Part shown: one piece after another, positions 1 through 8,446 of the stretch | Position numbering within the stretch: position 1 is the first letter of the stretch | How the letters are laid out: each line of letters begins with the position of its first letter | NCBI GenBank assembly: GCA_947476255.1 | Contig: CANJPY010000036.1 | Location: forward strand, 1-47,340 | Direction: 5' to 3' | Length of the DNA: 47,340 bases | From: Chthoniobacteraceae bacterium | Lineage (GTDB): Bacteria; Verrucomicrobiota; Verrucomicrobiia; Chthoniobacterales; Chthoniobacteraceae | Program-made: the position numbers and the translations under genes | Notes under the pieces: model-generated | What the model was told of the DNA's origin: nothing | The model's database searches: none | What the model saw: only the letters and a program-made list of their open reading frames with translations

Positions 1-1
1 A

Positions 2-112
2 GCCATGTTCCGCACTTTGGTTTTCCTCAACAAGGGGGTCTTCTCCACTACACGCACTTACGCCGAATTTTACTCTGTGAGCGGTTCCGGTTTTGGAGGC
101 GTCTCTCTGTAA
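2..112 (+). CDS. C-terminal tail of an unidentified protein (partial)
   Basis: An open frame enters from the left edge and stops with TAA at 110-112, leaving about 37 codons that end in ...SGFGGVSL. There is an ATG at position 5, but the frame is open to the edge, so this is more likely the end of a longer gene than a complete one. The Ser/Gly/Phe-rich end could suit an envelope or pilin-like protein, but that is a guess. No family is recognised. Confidence 0.35.
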   Translation, partial: AMFRTLVFLNKGVFSTTRTYAEFYSVSGSGFGGVSL

Positions 113-281
113 CTTTTTTCATCCCTCGCACCAAACTGCGGAACTCGGGGTAAGTAGGAGAGGGCCTGGGGCAAGCGGGCCCCGGGGCGGCCCCGCCCCT
201 GAGTGCATGGTGCTGAGTTTGCGGGCGCGATGAGGGGGCCACTGCGCAATGAGAGTTCGGCTGCCCGATGGGGGGCGCGTT

Positions 282-1505
282 TTACGCGGAGGCTTGGCCG
301 AGATGAAAGGCCTCGTGCACGAGGTTGGCCGCTTCGGCGATGCGCCCCTCTTCAATGATCACAGCCGTTTTGATTTCGCTTGTGGAAATCATCTGGATGT
401 TGATGGAGCCGGCGCTGAGGGATTCAAACAGCTTTGCGGCCACGCCCGAGTGCGAGCGCATTCCGATGCCGACAATGGAGAGCTTTGCGATGCCGTCCTG
501 GGAATGGAGTGCGCTGGCGCCGACTTCTTTGACGACGGGCTCGAGGGCGGCCTTGGCCTTTGGAAGTTCGTCTTTGGACAGGGTGAAGGAGATGTCTGTG
601 GAGCCCTCAACGCTGACATTTTGGACGATCATGTCGATGATCACTCCCGACGTGGCCAGCGTCGTAAAAATGCGGGCGGCCGTTCCGGGCTTGTCGGGGA
701 CATGGGAGATGGTGACTTTGGCCTGGTTTTTTTCAATGCTCACGCCCCGTACCACGACGGCTTCCATGCTTTCGGTTTCTTCTTTCACAATGGTTCCTGG
801 GTTGTAGTTAAAGCTGGAGCGCACCTCGAAGGTGACGCCGAATTTTTTCGCGAATTCCACCGAGCGGCTTTGCATGACCTTGGAGCCGCTGGAGGCCATT
901 TCGAGCATTTCGTCGTAGGATATTTCCTGGATTTTGGAGGCGTTTTTGACAATCCGCGGATCGCAGGTGTAGACGCCGTCGACATCGGTGAAAATCTGGC
1001 AGAGGTCCGCCTTGATGGCGGCGGAGATGGCAATGGCGGTGAGGTCGGACCCGCCGCGGCCGAGGGTGGTGATGGACCCCTCGGCGGTTTCGCCCTGAAA
1101 CCCGGCGATGATGACGATGTTGCCTTCTTCGAGAGCTTCGAGCACGCGTTCAGGCGAAATCGTGGCGATTTTCGCCTTCGTGTGCGTCTCGCTCGTGACG
1201 ATGCCCGCCTGGGCGCCCGTGAGGGAGACGGCTTTTTTGCCGAGGCCCGCGATGGCCATCGCAGTGAGGGCGATGGTGGTTTGTTCTCCGGTGGCCAAGA
1301 GGACGTCCATTTCACGCTCGCTCGGATTGGGGGAGACGTCCCTGGCCAGTTTGATGAGGTTGTCGGTGACGCCGCTCATCGCGGAAACAACCACGACGAC
1401 TTGGTTGCCCTGGGACTGGGTTTCAATGACGCGGCGCGCCACGTTGAGAATGCGTTCGGGATTACCGACGGAAGTGCCGCCAAATTTTTGGACGATGAGT
1501 GCCAT
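282..1505 (-). CDS. lysC: aspartate kinase (monofunctional, ACT-regulated)
   Basis: Aspartate kinase phosphorylates L-aspartate with ATP, the first committed step to lysine, threonine, methionine and diaminopimelate for peptidoglycan; it acts in the cytoplasm. The 407-residue protein starts MALIVQKFGGTSVG, the amino-acid kinase signature, has the GRGGSDLTA block near residue 150 and a TDVDGVYTCDPR block, and ends with two ACT domains (about 263-400) that normally bind lysine or threonine. No homoserine dehydrogenase domain is fused. A methionine near residue 248, just before the ACT region, is placed like the internal start that yields a separate regulatory beta subunit in some lysC genes; whether it is used here cannot be judged. 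The gene stands alone, 133 bp from the gene upstream of it. Confidence 0.97.
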   Translation of the reverse strand: MALIVQKFGGTSVGNPERILNVARRVIETQSQGNQVVVVVSAMSGVTDNLIKLARDVSPNPSEREMDVLLATGEQTTIALTAMAIAGLGKKAVSLTGAQAGIVTSETHTKAKIATISPERVLEALEEGNIVIIAGFQGETAEGSITTLGRGGSDLTAIAISAAIKADLCQIFTDVDGVYTCDPRIVKNASKIQEISYDEMLEMASSGSKVMQSRSVEFAKKFGVTFEVRSSFNYNPGTIVKEETESMEAVVVRGVSIEKNQAKVTISHVPDKPGTAARIFTTLATSGVIIDMIVQNVSVEGSTDISFTLSKDELPKAKAALEPVVKEVGASALHSQDGIAKLSIVGIGMRSHSGVAAKLFESLSAGSINIQMISTSEIKTAVIIEEGRIAEAANLVHEAFHLGQASA

Positions 1506-1638
1506 GGGAAAAAGGGGCGCTGAGTGTCTTTGAGACGAGGCGACTCTGAAAGAAAAAAGCGGCGGCGGGATGAAAATGGGAGAAGAGCGTTGCCGCAGTC
1601 GGTCGGGAGTGCGGCGCCACGCGCGAGTCCTCGCGGGT

Positions 1639-2001
1639 TTACCGGGGCTGGAAGTCCAGGACGAAGGCGTCCTCGAGGCTGGGCTTCAAGAGTTTCACAA
1701 ATGCCTGATGCTCAGGGTGGTCGAGGTACGTCTTTAGCGCCGCTCCGTCCGCGAAGCCGAGCACCCACATGTGCGTAAAGCCCTTGTCGAGTTTTTCTCC
1801 GCTGACATTGGTTCCCCATTCAAGCGATTGAATCTGGGGGATTTTTGTCTTTAACGCGGCGAAGGCTGCTTCAATTTTCTGAAGGTCGTCCGCACTCGCT
1901 TCTTTTTTGAATTTGAAGGAAACAACGTGGCGGAGCGGCCCGTCGGCCAGGACAGCGGTGGTGGTGAGCATGAGAGCGGTGAGGAGGGAAAGCAATTTCA
2001 T
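1639..2001 (-). CDS. exported Dabb (stress-responsive alpha-beta barrel) protein
   Basis: A 120-residue protein. The start was placed at MKLLSLLTALML, which opens a clear signal peptide ending near VLADG; the frame is open further upstream but that extension is not membrane-like. The mature part has the Dabb pattern: LRHVVSFKFKKEAS at the start, then a helix (IEAAFAALKTKIPQI), a WGTNVS strand, THMWVLGFAD, and LDHPEHQAFV near the end. Dabb proteins are small dimeric alpha-beta barrels; most have no assigned reaction. Export from the cytoplasm is the main distinctive point. It is divergent from tcdA, sharing a 151-bp upstream region. Confidence 0.85.
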   Translation of the reverse strand: MKLLSLLTALMLTTTAVLADGPLRHVVSFKFKKEASADDLQKIEAAFAALKTKIPQIQSLEWGTNVSGEKLDKGFTHMWVLGFADGAALKTYLDHPEHQAFVKLLKPSLEDAFVLDFQPR

Positions 2002-2152
2002 CGGAGCACTGTGAAGGAGAACTTTCCAGGGGAAAAGACGGAAGTCGCCGATATTAGAGGGGAGCATTCCTATTTCCGGCATGGCGGCGTATTTTATCGA
2101 AGCCAGCAGCCGAAATCGCTGTAAGATGTGCCCTCCCTGAATTGCCCTCCTG

Positions 2153-2977
2153 ATGTCTACTGCCACACCCGAGCAAAATTTCGTGGATGATCCGCGTTTT
2201 GGTGGAATTGCGCGTCTTTATGGGCGGGAGGGGTTGGAGCGTCTCGTGCGAGCGCACGTGTGCGTGGTGGGCGTGGGGGGAGTGGGGTCGTGGACCGTGG
2301 AGGCGCTGGCACGTTCGGGTGTGGGAAAGATCACGCTGATCGACTTGGACGAAGTCTGCATCACGAACGTGAACCGCCAGTTGCCCGCGTTGAGCGATAC
2401 GGTGGGGCGGCTCAAGGTAGAGGTGCTTGCCGAGCGCATGCGGTTGATCAATCCGGGCTGCGAGGTGCGGGCGGAGGTGGAGTTTTTCACACAAAAGACA
2501 GCAGATAAACTGCTTGCAGCTTCCTTTAGCTGGGTTGTCGACGCCATTGATGTGCCCTTGAACAAATGCCTGCTGCTGGCCGAGTGCCGGCGGCGCGGGA
2601 TTCCCGCACTGAGCATCGGAGGGGCTGGTGGGAAAAGGGATGGGGCGGGAGTGCGTGTGGCGGATCTTGGACAGAGCGGGCATGATCCGCTGCTCAAGGT
2701 GGTTCGGCGCGATCTGCGGCGTGTGCATGGCTTTGCGAACGAACCCGGAAAAGACATGGGGATTCCCTGTGTTTTTTCCCAGGAAGCCCCCGTGTATCCT
2801 TGGGCCAACGGGAGGGTTTGTGAGACGCGGGAGGAAGGGAGTGCTTTGACGATGGACTGTGCAAGTGGTTTCGGAGCGGCGACTTTTGTGACGGGTGTTT
2901 TTGGTTTTGTCGCCGCAGGCGAGGTGGTGCGCCGGATTGCCCTCGAAGAGGCGCTTGGGGCGGCGATCCCAGAATGA
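2153..2977 (+). CDS. tcdA: tRNA threonylcarbamoyladenosine dehydratase
   Basis: An E1-like ThiF/HesA family enzyme that uses ATP to dehydrate the t6A37 modification of tRNA to the cyclic form (ct6A). The 274-residue length fits the TcdA/CsdL family. The nucleotide-binding loop VVGVGGVGSWTVEALARSG lies at about residues 38-56, followed by the DLDEVCITNVNRQ block (Asp and Arg contacts for ATP) and a VVDAIDVPLNK strand at about residues 125-135. The C-terminal FGAATFVTGVFGFVAAGEVV is typical of this subgroup rather than of ThiF or MoeB. The start is the first ATG after the divergent upstream region. A TPR lipoprotein follows after 10 bp and may be co-transcribed. Confidence 0.93.
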   Translation: MSTATPEQNFVDDPRFGGIARLYGREGLERLVRAHVCVVGVGGVGSWTVEALARSGVGKITLIDLDEVCITNVNRQLPALSDTVGRLKVEVLAERMRLINPGCEVRAEVEFFTQKTADKLLAASFSWVVDAIDVPLNKCLLLAECRRRGIPALSIGGAGGKRDGAGVRVADLGQSGHDPLLKVVRRDLRRVHGFANEPGKDMGIPCVFSQEAPVYPWANGRVCETREEGSALTMDCASGFGAATFVTGVFGFVAAGEVVRRIALEEALGAAIPE

Positions 2978-2987
2978 ACCCGATGAT

Positions 2988-4124
2988 ATGACCTCCATGA
3001 GACGCGCACTACAAAAGGCGGGGAGTTTGTTTGGAGTCCTGGCGCTGGCGGCGTGGCTCGCCTTTTCAGGATGTTCGCAGGCTCCGTCTGCGCTTCCCTT
3101 GAACATGGCGCCGGTGTTGGAGCATGTCGGCGCGATGGGCGTTAAAAACGTGTATTTCAATGGGTCCGCCTTTCCAAATCTTGTTAAAACCGCCCCCTTA
3201 TGGCTGGCGGCGGCGGATCGGGTGGCGAGTTCCGAACGGGTGCGTTCGATGGCCCAGGCGGCGTTGAATCCAAAATTATTCCGGCAGTTGGACCGGCAGG
3301 AACGCTTTGACGCGCTTTTGCTTGTGGGAGATCCCGTGCAGTTCCGGCCGTTGCTGGAGCATTTGATTAAGACGCAGGATTGGGCGCTGGAGCGGGTGGA
3401 TCCGTGGAGTTTGGTGTATCGCCGGGGAGGGGTTGAGTCCTTCACGAAGGAAACGATCTGGAAAGAGGTGAGCCGGTGGGAGGGGGCGTCCGCGGGGGTG
3501 CGAGCGACGGCGGCGGCGGCGATTGCGGAGAGGCTTGTGGCGGCGGGGCGCTTGGAGGCGGCTGGCGAGGTGGTGGAGACGGCCAAAAAATGGGCGCCAG
3601 CGAATGCCGCGGTGTGCACGACGGAGGGATGGTATCGGCTTGCGAGGGGGGAGTGGAAGCAGGCGGTGGCGGCGGCGGAGAAAGCGCTCAAGAGCGACAA
3701 GAAGTATCGGCCTGCGTTGTCGGTGAAGGCACAGGGGCTGTATTTTTCAAAAAAATTTGAAGAGGCCTACCAGTTGTCGAGGGAGCTTTTGGCGGAAGCG
3801 CCCGAGGATCCCGTGATGCTTTTTACCCACGCCAAGATCAGTCATGAGGTGCACGCTTTTCAGGAGGAGGTGGAGATTTTGCGGCATTTGATTGCCCTGG
3901 CAGAGCGGGAAAAACGTTCCACCTGCTGGTACGAGGTGTATCTGGGGCAGGCGCTTGCTGCGATTGGTAAAGGCGAGGAGGCTTTGCAGAATTTTGACAA
4001 GGCGCTGGCCGACTCCGACCTGCCCGCAGACCAGCGGGATTTTGCCAAAAGTGCCCGTGCCAAAGTGTACTTGCGCTTGCATCCAACCGGCGATGGGTGG
4101 AGTAAAATTCCCGCTTCGCGCTGA
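2988..4124 (+). CDS. TPR-repeat lipoprotein
   Basis: A 378-residue protein beginning MTSMRRALQKAGSLFG with a hydrophobic stretch and a lipobox-like FSGC (Cys about 29), so it is probably a lipid-anchored envelope protein. The rest is helical with tetratricopeptide-like repeats: A-rich pairs around AEKALKSDKKYRPALSVKAQ, FEEAYQLSRELLAEAPEDPV and GEEALQNFDKALADS. Proteins of this build are scaffolds; no catalytic motif is visible. The start was chosen because it lies just after the tcdA stop and opens directly into the signal sequence; a second ATG three codons on is equally possible. No specific function can be assigned. Confidence 0.8.
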   Translation: MTSMRRALQKAGSLFGVLALAAWLAFSGCSQAPSALPLNMAPVLEHVGAMGVKNVYFNGSAFPNLVKTAPLWLAAADRVASSERVRSMAQAALNPKLFRQLDRQERFDALLLVGDPVQFRPLLEHLIKTQDWALERVDPWSLVYRRGGVESFTKETIWKEVSRWEGASAGVRATAAAAIAERLVAAGRLEAAGEVVETAKKWAPANAAVCTTEGWYRLARGEWKQAVAAAEKALKSDKKYRPALSVKAQGLYFSKKFEEAYQLSRELLAEAPEDPVMLFTHAKISHEVHAFQEEVEILRHLIALAEREKRSTCWYEVYLGQALAAIGKGEEALQNFDKALADSDLPADQRDFAKSARAKVYLRLHPTGDGWSKIPASR

Positions 4125-4178
4125 TTCCGTAGAAATGAGGGTTGGCTCAACGCCTCAATTAGGGAGAATAGATACAAT

Positions 4179-5594
4179 ATGGACACCCTTCTCCTCATCG
4201 CAGGCGGAGTCAGCGTGATCTCGCTCTGCGGGTTCATCGCCTGGCAGCGCATGCGCATCGTCGCGCTGCAAAAGGCGCAGGAGAAGGTGGTTACGGAAGA
4301 GGCGCGTGTGTTTGATTTTCTGCACGGCCTGGGGGAGGCGCTTTCAGGAACCGCGCGCCCGTCGGATTTGCATACCCTTATTGTCAAAGGGCTTTTGCGT
4401 ATTCTCCGGGGGCAGGCCGGGGCCATTTATCTCGCAAATGACGCAGGCACAGAATTGCAGCCTGCCTACATCGCCAAGGGATGTCCCGCGCTGATGGACC
4501 TCCTGCCCGAGGGCGCGATGGAGGAGGACGCCGTGCACCGGCAACTGCGCATCCGGCATATCAAGAGGGGGGAGGGCGTGCTTGCGGAGGTCTGGCAGAC
4601 GGAAAAGGCGCAGGTCCTTGGAAATGCTGATGAACGTCTGGTCCGCGCCCGCCGGAGCGGAGGGATCTGCGGGAATGTGGCGGTCGCCCCGCTTCTGTAT
4701 TCCGGCCGGAGTTTCGGCGTCCTGATTCTTGCGAGGGCTCCGTTGGACGAACTTTTCACCACCTCGGACATGCAGGTTTTTCAAACGTTGGCGGAGCAGT
4801 CTGCGTTTACGCTGCGCACGGCGGAGGTGTTTTCGGATGCGGCTGAAAAGAGGCGGCTAGACAGTGATTTGCAGGTGGCACAGGAGATTCAGCGCATTTT
4901 GCTTCCCTCCAAGGCCCCGGACTTCGATGGGTTCGAGATTACGGGCAGCAACGTGCCTGCGCGCCACGTGAGCGGGGATTACTACGATTTTTTACATGTG
5001 GATGCGGAGCGGTGCGGTGTGGTGATCGCGGATGTTTCGGGGAAGGGAGTTCCCGCTTCGCTGATTATGGCAACGTGCCGGAGCGTGCTTCGGAGTCAGG
5101 CGCCGGGAGAGCCTTCGGCGGCGCAGGTGCTTAAAAACGTCAATCAGCGCCTGTTTCCGGACATCAAGGAGGACATGTTTATTTCCATGGCGTACATGGT
5201 ATTGGAGCGTAATTCTTCGAAGGTGACATTTTGCCGCGCTGGCCACGATGCGCCGTTTCTTTACAGGGCGTCTGATCATTCGGTGACCAGGGTGAACCCG
5301 CCGGGGATGGCGGTGGGAATCGACAGTGGGGAAGCTTTTAATCGGTTCACTCGCGATTTCTCCTTGGAATTACATTCCAATGACTGCCTTGTTCTTTATA
5401 CGGACGGAGTGACTGAAGCACTCGATGCGGATGGAGAAGAGTTTGGCATTGAGCGGGTGACTCAGGCTATAGTGGAGAGTGCCCCGCTGGGAGCCGCAGT
5501 TATTTTGGAGCGGTTGACGGAGGAGCTTAAAAAGTTTGTCGGCGCCGCCCCCCAGCACGATGACATTACGTTAATTGTGATACGAAAAAAATGA
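4179..5594 (+). CDS. GAF domain / PP2C-type (RsbU/SpoIIE) serine phosphatase
   Basis: A 471-residue membrane-anchored signalling phosphatase. An N-terminal TM helix (about 5-22) is followed by a short coiled stretch, a GAF sensor domain (about 45-215) and a PP2C SpoIIE/RsbU catalytic domain (about 235-470). The expected metal-binding acids are present: SGDYYDF, VIADVSGKG, YTDGVTEA and QHDDITLIVI. The segment LQVAQEIQRILLP before the catalytic domain is the usual linker helix. Known relatives dephosphorylate anti-anti-sigma (STAS) partners in partner-switching pathways; no such partner is encoded next to it. The stop overlaps the grpE start (ATGA), so it is translationally coupled to a chaperone gene, which suggests a stress-response link (inference). 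Confidence 0.92.
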   Translation: MDTLLLIAGGVSVISLCGFIAWQRMRIVALQKAQEKVVTEEARVFDFLHGLGEALSGTARPSDLHTLIVKGLLRILRGQAGAIYLANDAGTELQPAYIAKGCPALMDLLPEGAMEEDAVHRQLRIRHIKRGEGVLAEVWQTEKAQVLGNADERLVRARRSGGICGNVAVAPLLYSGRSFGVLILARAPLDELFTTSDMQVFQTLAEQSAFTLRTAEVFSDAAEKRRLDSDLQVAQEIQRILLPSKAPDFDGFEITGSNVPARHVSGDYYDFLHVDAERCGVVIADVSGKGVPASLIMATCRSVLRSQAPGEPSAAQVLKNVNQRLFPDIKEDMFISMAYMVLERNSSKVTFCRAGHDAPFLYRASDHSVTRVNPPGMAVGIDSGEAFNRFTRDFSLELHSNDCLVLYTDGVTEALDADGEEFGIERVTQAIVESAPLGAAVILERLTEELKKFVGAAPQHDDITLIVIRKK

Positions 5595-6160
5595 GTACAG
5601 AGACACAACAGCCTAAGGAACAGACGGAATACGCGGAGGAGTCGCATGCAGGGGCCGTGCATTCGGAAAACGGAACTCCCCAACCCGGAGGCAGTGAGGA
5701 ACCTTCGCTGAATCAAATTCAGGCGGATCTGGAACGGTTTCGTGATCTGGCGCTGCGTTCGCAGGCCGATTTTGAGAATTATCGGAAGCGCGCCAACCGT
5801 GATAAAGAGGATGCAGTACGCTATTCCAATTTTTCGTTAGTGGAGAAACTGGTTCCGGTGTTGGACAGTTTTGAGCTTGGTCTGACGGCGGCGCGCAACC
5901 ATGAGGGGGCGGCGTCGATTGTATCCGGGATGGAAATGGTGAAGCGGCAGTTGGAAGATGTATTACATCAATTTGGAGTGGAGCCGGTGGAGGCCCTCGG
6001 TCTGCCGTTTGACCCGAACCTTCATGAGGCCGTGGCGCAGGAGCCCAGCACTGAAGTGGCTGAAGGTGCTGTGGTGCGCCAGTTGCGCAAGGGCTACCGT
6101 TTGAAGGACCGGTTGGTCCGGGCGACCCTTGTTGTTGTCTCCGGAGGGCCGGCAGCGTAA
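5591..6160 (+). CDS. grpE: nucleotide exchange factor GrpE
   Basis: Co-chaperone that releases ADP from DnaK. The 189-residue length is typical. An acidic, Gln/Glu-rich disordered N-terminus (1-45) leads into a long coiled coil (ADLERFRDLALRSQADFENY, then RKRANRDKEDA) and the beta-wing with LGLPFDPNLHEAV and LRKGYRLKDRLVRATLVVVS, the GrpE signature. It overlaps the upstream phosphatase gene by 4 bp and is followed after 178 bp by dnaJ. dnaK is not in the window. No CIRCE operator was found upstream, so heat control would have to come from the phosphatase promoter or another system. Confidence 0.96.
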   Translation: MSTETQQPKEQTEYAEESHAGAVHSENGTPQPGGSEEPSLNQIQADLERFRDLALRSQADFENYRKRANRDKEDAVRYSNFSLVEKLVPVLDSFELGLTAARNHEGAASIVSGMEMVKRQLEDVLHQFGVEPVEALGLPFDPNLHEAVAQEPSTEVAEGAVVRQLRKGYRLKDRLVRATLVVVSGGPAA

Positions 6161-6338
6161 GCCCCGATCCCTTGACTTTGTCGATCCCAAGCAAGCGACA
6201 CGCACATCCTTTTTAAAACGAGAGTAAAAGCAGGCTGCCCAAACGGAGTGTCTCGGATGTCAGAGTTCGAGACAGCAGAGGAGGGCGCCGGTTTTTCTTC
6301 AAACCCTTGAACTCAAACAGTTCACTCCACCCTTTTTC

Positions 6339-7493
6339 ATGGCTTCCAAACGCGATTATTACGAAATCCTTCAAGTTCAGAAAGATGCTTCTGCAGAGGA
6401 TATTAAAAAAGCCTACCGCAAGCTCGCGGTGAAGTTTCATCCGGACAAAAATCCCGGAGATGCTTCTGCCGAAGAGAAGTTCAAAGAATTGGGAGAGGCT
6501 TACGATGTGCTCTTCGACGACCAAAAGCGCGCGGCTTACGACAGGTACGGCCATGCCGCTTTCACGCAAGGTGGAGGCGGAGGCGGGGGAGGGCGCGGTG
6601 CTGGTGCGCATGATCCCTTTGATATTTTCCGCGAAGTGTTTGGCGGGGCTGGGGGCGGCGGAGACAATATCTTCGAGCAATTTTTTGGCGGTGGCGGCGG
6701 TGGCGGACGTGGCGATCGCAACCGAGGGGAGGATTTGCGGTATGACTTGCAAATCTCTCTTGAGGAGGCTGCAGCGGGGTGCGAGAAGGACATCGAGGTG
6801 AGCAAACGCGACCGCTGCGGGGACTGCGGCGGGGCTGGGGGAGAGCGGGGTGCGAAGGCCGTGGTCTGCCGGGATTGTGGCGGGCGTGGGCAGGTGCTGT
6901 CTTCTCGAGGCTTTTTTCAAATGGCCCAGACCTGTCCACGGTGTCGGGGGACAGGGCAGATCATCGACAAGCCTTGTAAAAAGTGCGCAGGCGAGGGGCG
7001 TGTCAATCAACCCAGCCAGATCAAGCTGAAGATTCCCAAGGGAATCGAGGACGGGATGAAACTGCGCTCCACAGGGCAGGGGGAGTCGGGGGTCCGCGGC
7101 GGCCCCAATGGCGACTTGTATGTTGTGATGCATGTGAAGGAGCATGCGATTTTTGACCGTGATGGCAGCGATCTCATGTGCAAGGTGCCGATTTCCTTCA
7201 CGACAGCGACCCTTGGCGGAGAAGTGACGGTGCCGACACTCAGCGGGCGTGTGCAGCTCAAGGTGGCCGCGGGAACGCAGAGTGGGACGACTTTTAAGTT
7301 GCGAGGGAAGGGGATGCCTGAACTCAACAGCAGCCTGCATGGAGATTTGCTCGTGCAGGTGATTGTGGAGGTGCCCTCCAAGCTTGATTCCGAGCAGCGC
7401 AAAAAGCTGGAGGAGTTTGCAGCCTCCATGGGAGAAGACAACTCGCCCATGCACAAGAGCTTCTTTGAGAAGGCGCGGGAGTTTTTCAGTTAA
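6339..7493 (+). CDS. dnaJ: chaperone protein DnaJ
   Basis: Hsp40 co-chaperone that stimulates the DnaK ATPase and delivers substrates. The 384-residue protein has the full type I order: J domain at 1-70 with the HPD motif ([11 protein letters not shown]), a very Gly-rich linker (about 76-130), a zinc domain with all four CxxCxGxG repeats ([32 protein letters not shown]), then the C-terminal substrate-binding domains. The Gly-rich linker contains runs of seven and six glycines. It sits in grpE-dnaJ-rsmE order; dnaJ and rsmE are separated by only 15 bp. Confidence 0.97.
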   Translation: MASKRDYYEILQVQKDASAEDIKKAYRKLAVKFHPDKNPGDASAEEKFKELGEAYDVLFDDQKRAAYDRYGHAAFTQGGGGGGGGRGAGAHDPFDIFREVFGGAGGGGDNIFEQFFGGGGGGGRGDRNRGEDLRYDLQISLEEAAAGCEKDIEVSKRDRCGDCGGAGGERGAKAVVCRDCGGRGQVLSSRGFFQMAQTCPRCRGTGQIIDKPCKKCAGEGRVNQPSQIKLKIPKGIEDGMKLRSTGQGESGVRGGPNGDLYVVMHVKEHAIFDRDGSDLMCKVPISFTTATLGGEVTVPTLSGRVQLKVAAGTQSGTTFKLRGKGMPELNSSLHGDLLVQVIVEVPSKLDSEQRKKLEEFAASMGEDNSPMHKSFFEKAREFFS

Positions 7494-7508
7494 ACGGAAG
7501 CCAGGGAA

Positions 7509-8231
7509 ATGCCGCGTTTTTATGCTCCAGCCGCGCAGTGGTCAGGGGATCGTGTGTGGTTGGACGAGGCGGAGGGGCGGCATGCCGTGGAGGTGCTGCG
7601 TCTCAAACAGGGGGATCCCGCCGTGCTTTTTGACGGAGCGGGACGCGTGGCTGCAGCGCGGTTTGTGGTGGCGGGGAAAAGGCGCGTGGAAGCGGAAATC
7701 GTGGAGCTCAAGCAAGCGGCAGCACCCTCTGGACGAACCACATTGGTGCAGGCCTTGCCCAAGGGAAAACTTTTCGAATGGATTCTGGAAAAGGCCGTCG
7801 AACTTGGGGTTTCAAGGGTCGTGCCCTTGCTGACCGAGCGTACTGTGGTGCAATTGGAAGGTTCGGAGAGGGAGCGGAAACGGGAAAAGTGGGAGCGTGT
7901 TGTGATTGAGGCGTGCAAACAGTGCGGGCAGAACTGGCTTCCCGAAGTAAGTCTTCCCGTCACGCTTCCGTTGTTTTTGAAGGAGCTCCCCAGTCCCGCC
8001 TCCATTGTCGCGTCCTTGCACCCGGGCGCGTTGCCCCTCAAGGCGGTATTGCCTCCGAATTTGAGCGGCGACGCGTTGATTTTTGTGGGACCGGAGGGAG
8101 ACTTTACCCCGGTGGAGATGGAGCGGATCGTGTCCTGGGGGGCGAGGCCTGTGACACTGGGGGACATCGTGTTGCGAGTGGAAACTGCGGCGCTGGTGTG
8201 TATGAGTGTGCTCGGGCATTTGCGAGGCTGA
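7509..8231 (+). CDS. rsmE: 16S rRNA m3U1498 methyltransferase
   Basis: SPOUT-class, SAM-dependent enzyme that methylates N3 of U1498 in 16S rRNA. The 240 residues match the family length: an N-terminal PUA-like domain (1-70, with HAVEVLRLKQGD) and a knotted SPOUT domain with LTERTVVQL, EACKQCGQNWLP, FVGPEGDFTPVE and LGDIVLRVETAAL (equivalent to the usual RILRxETA). Variations such as GPEGD for GPEGG are mild. rsmE next to dnaJ is a common arrangement. A decamer tandem repeat begins 20 bp after the stop. Confidence 0.93.
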   Translation: MPRFYAPAAQWSGDRVWLDEAEGRHAVEVLRLKQGDPAVLFDGAGRVAAARFVVAGKRRVEAEIVELKQAAAPSGRTTLVQALPKGKLFEWILEKAVELGVSRVVPLLTERTVVQLEGSERERKREKWERVVIEACKQCGQNWLPEVSLPVTLPLFLKELPSPASIVASLHPGALPLKAVLPPNLSGDALIFVGPEGDFTPVEMERIVSWGARPVTLGDIVLRVETAALVCMSVLGHLRG

Positions 8232-8250
8232 GGCCAGGCGAGCGGTTGCG

Positions 8251-8340
8251 GGTGTGCATTGGTGTGCATTGGTGTGCATTGGTGTGCATTGGTGTGCATT
8301 GGTGTGCATTGGTGTGCATTGGTGTGCATTGGTGTGCATT
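8251..8340. repeat. nine perfect copies of a 10-bp tandem repeat
   Basis: The decamer GGTGTGCATT is repeated nine times without a mismatch from 8251 to 8340. It starts 20 bp downstream of the rsmE stop and ends 106 bp before the next gene. The unit equals about one helical turn, so identical bases would face the same side of the DNA. It has no internal stop on the + strand, so every frame through it is open and encodes the same cycling decapeptide; this is a by-product, not evidence of a gene. No CRISPR-like spacers are present. Confidence 0.97.
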
Positions 8341-8446
8341 GCACGATTAGACTTTACAGATTGCGAACAGTCTTGGTCGCGGCCTTAATAAGGGTTGCCG
8401 TGCCCCCGGTGTTGTTGTTGGACTAAGGCACAAGTGACTCTTCCTC

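Noticed and set aside
249-1523. Long plus-strand open frame (424 codons) opposite lysC
   Set aside because: Gly/Asp/His/Phe-rich shadow of a GC-rich gene; the minus strand encodes an unmistakable aspartate kinase.
6161-6338. Heat-shock promoter or CIRCE element before dnaJ
   Set aside because: A CTTGAA near 6307 is too close to the start codon to be a -35 box with room for a leader, and no TTAGCACTC inverted repeat is present.
8251-8340. CRISPR array
   Set aside because: The repeat has no spacers and is only 10 bp long.
8104-8388. Frames encoding repeated CIGVHWCALV or MHTNAHQCTP peptides
   Set aside because: They arise only because the decamer repeat has no stops; codon period does not match the repeat and frames lack start signals.
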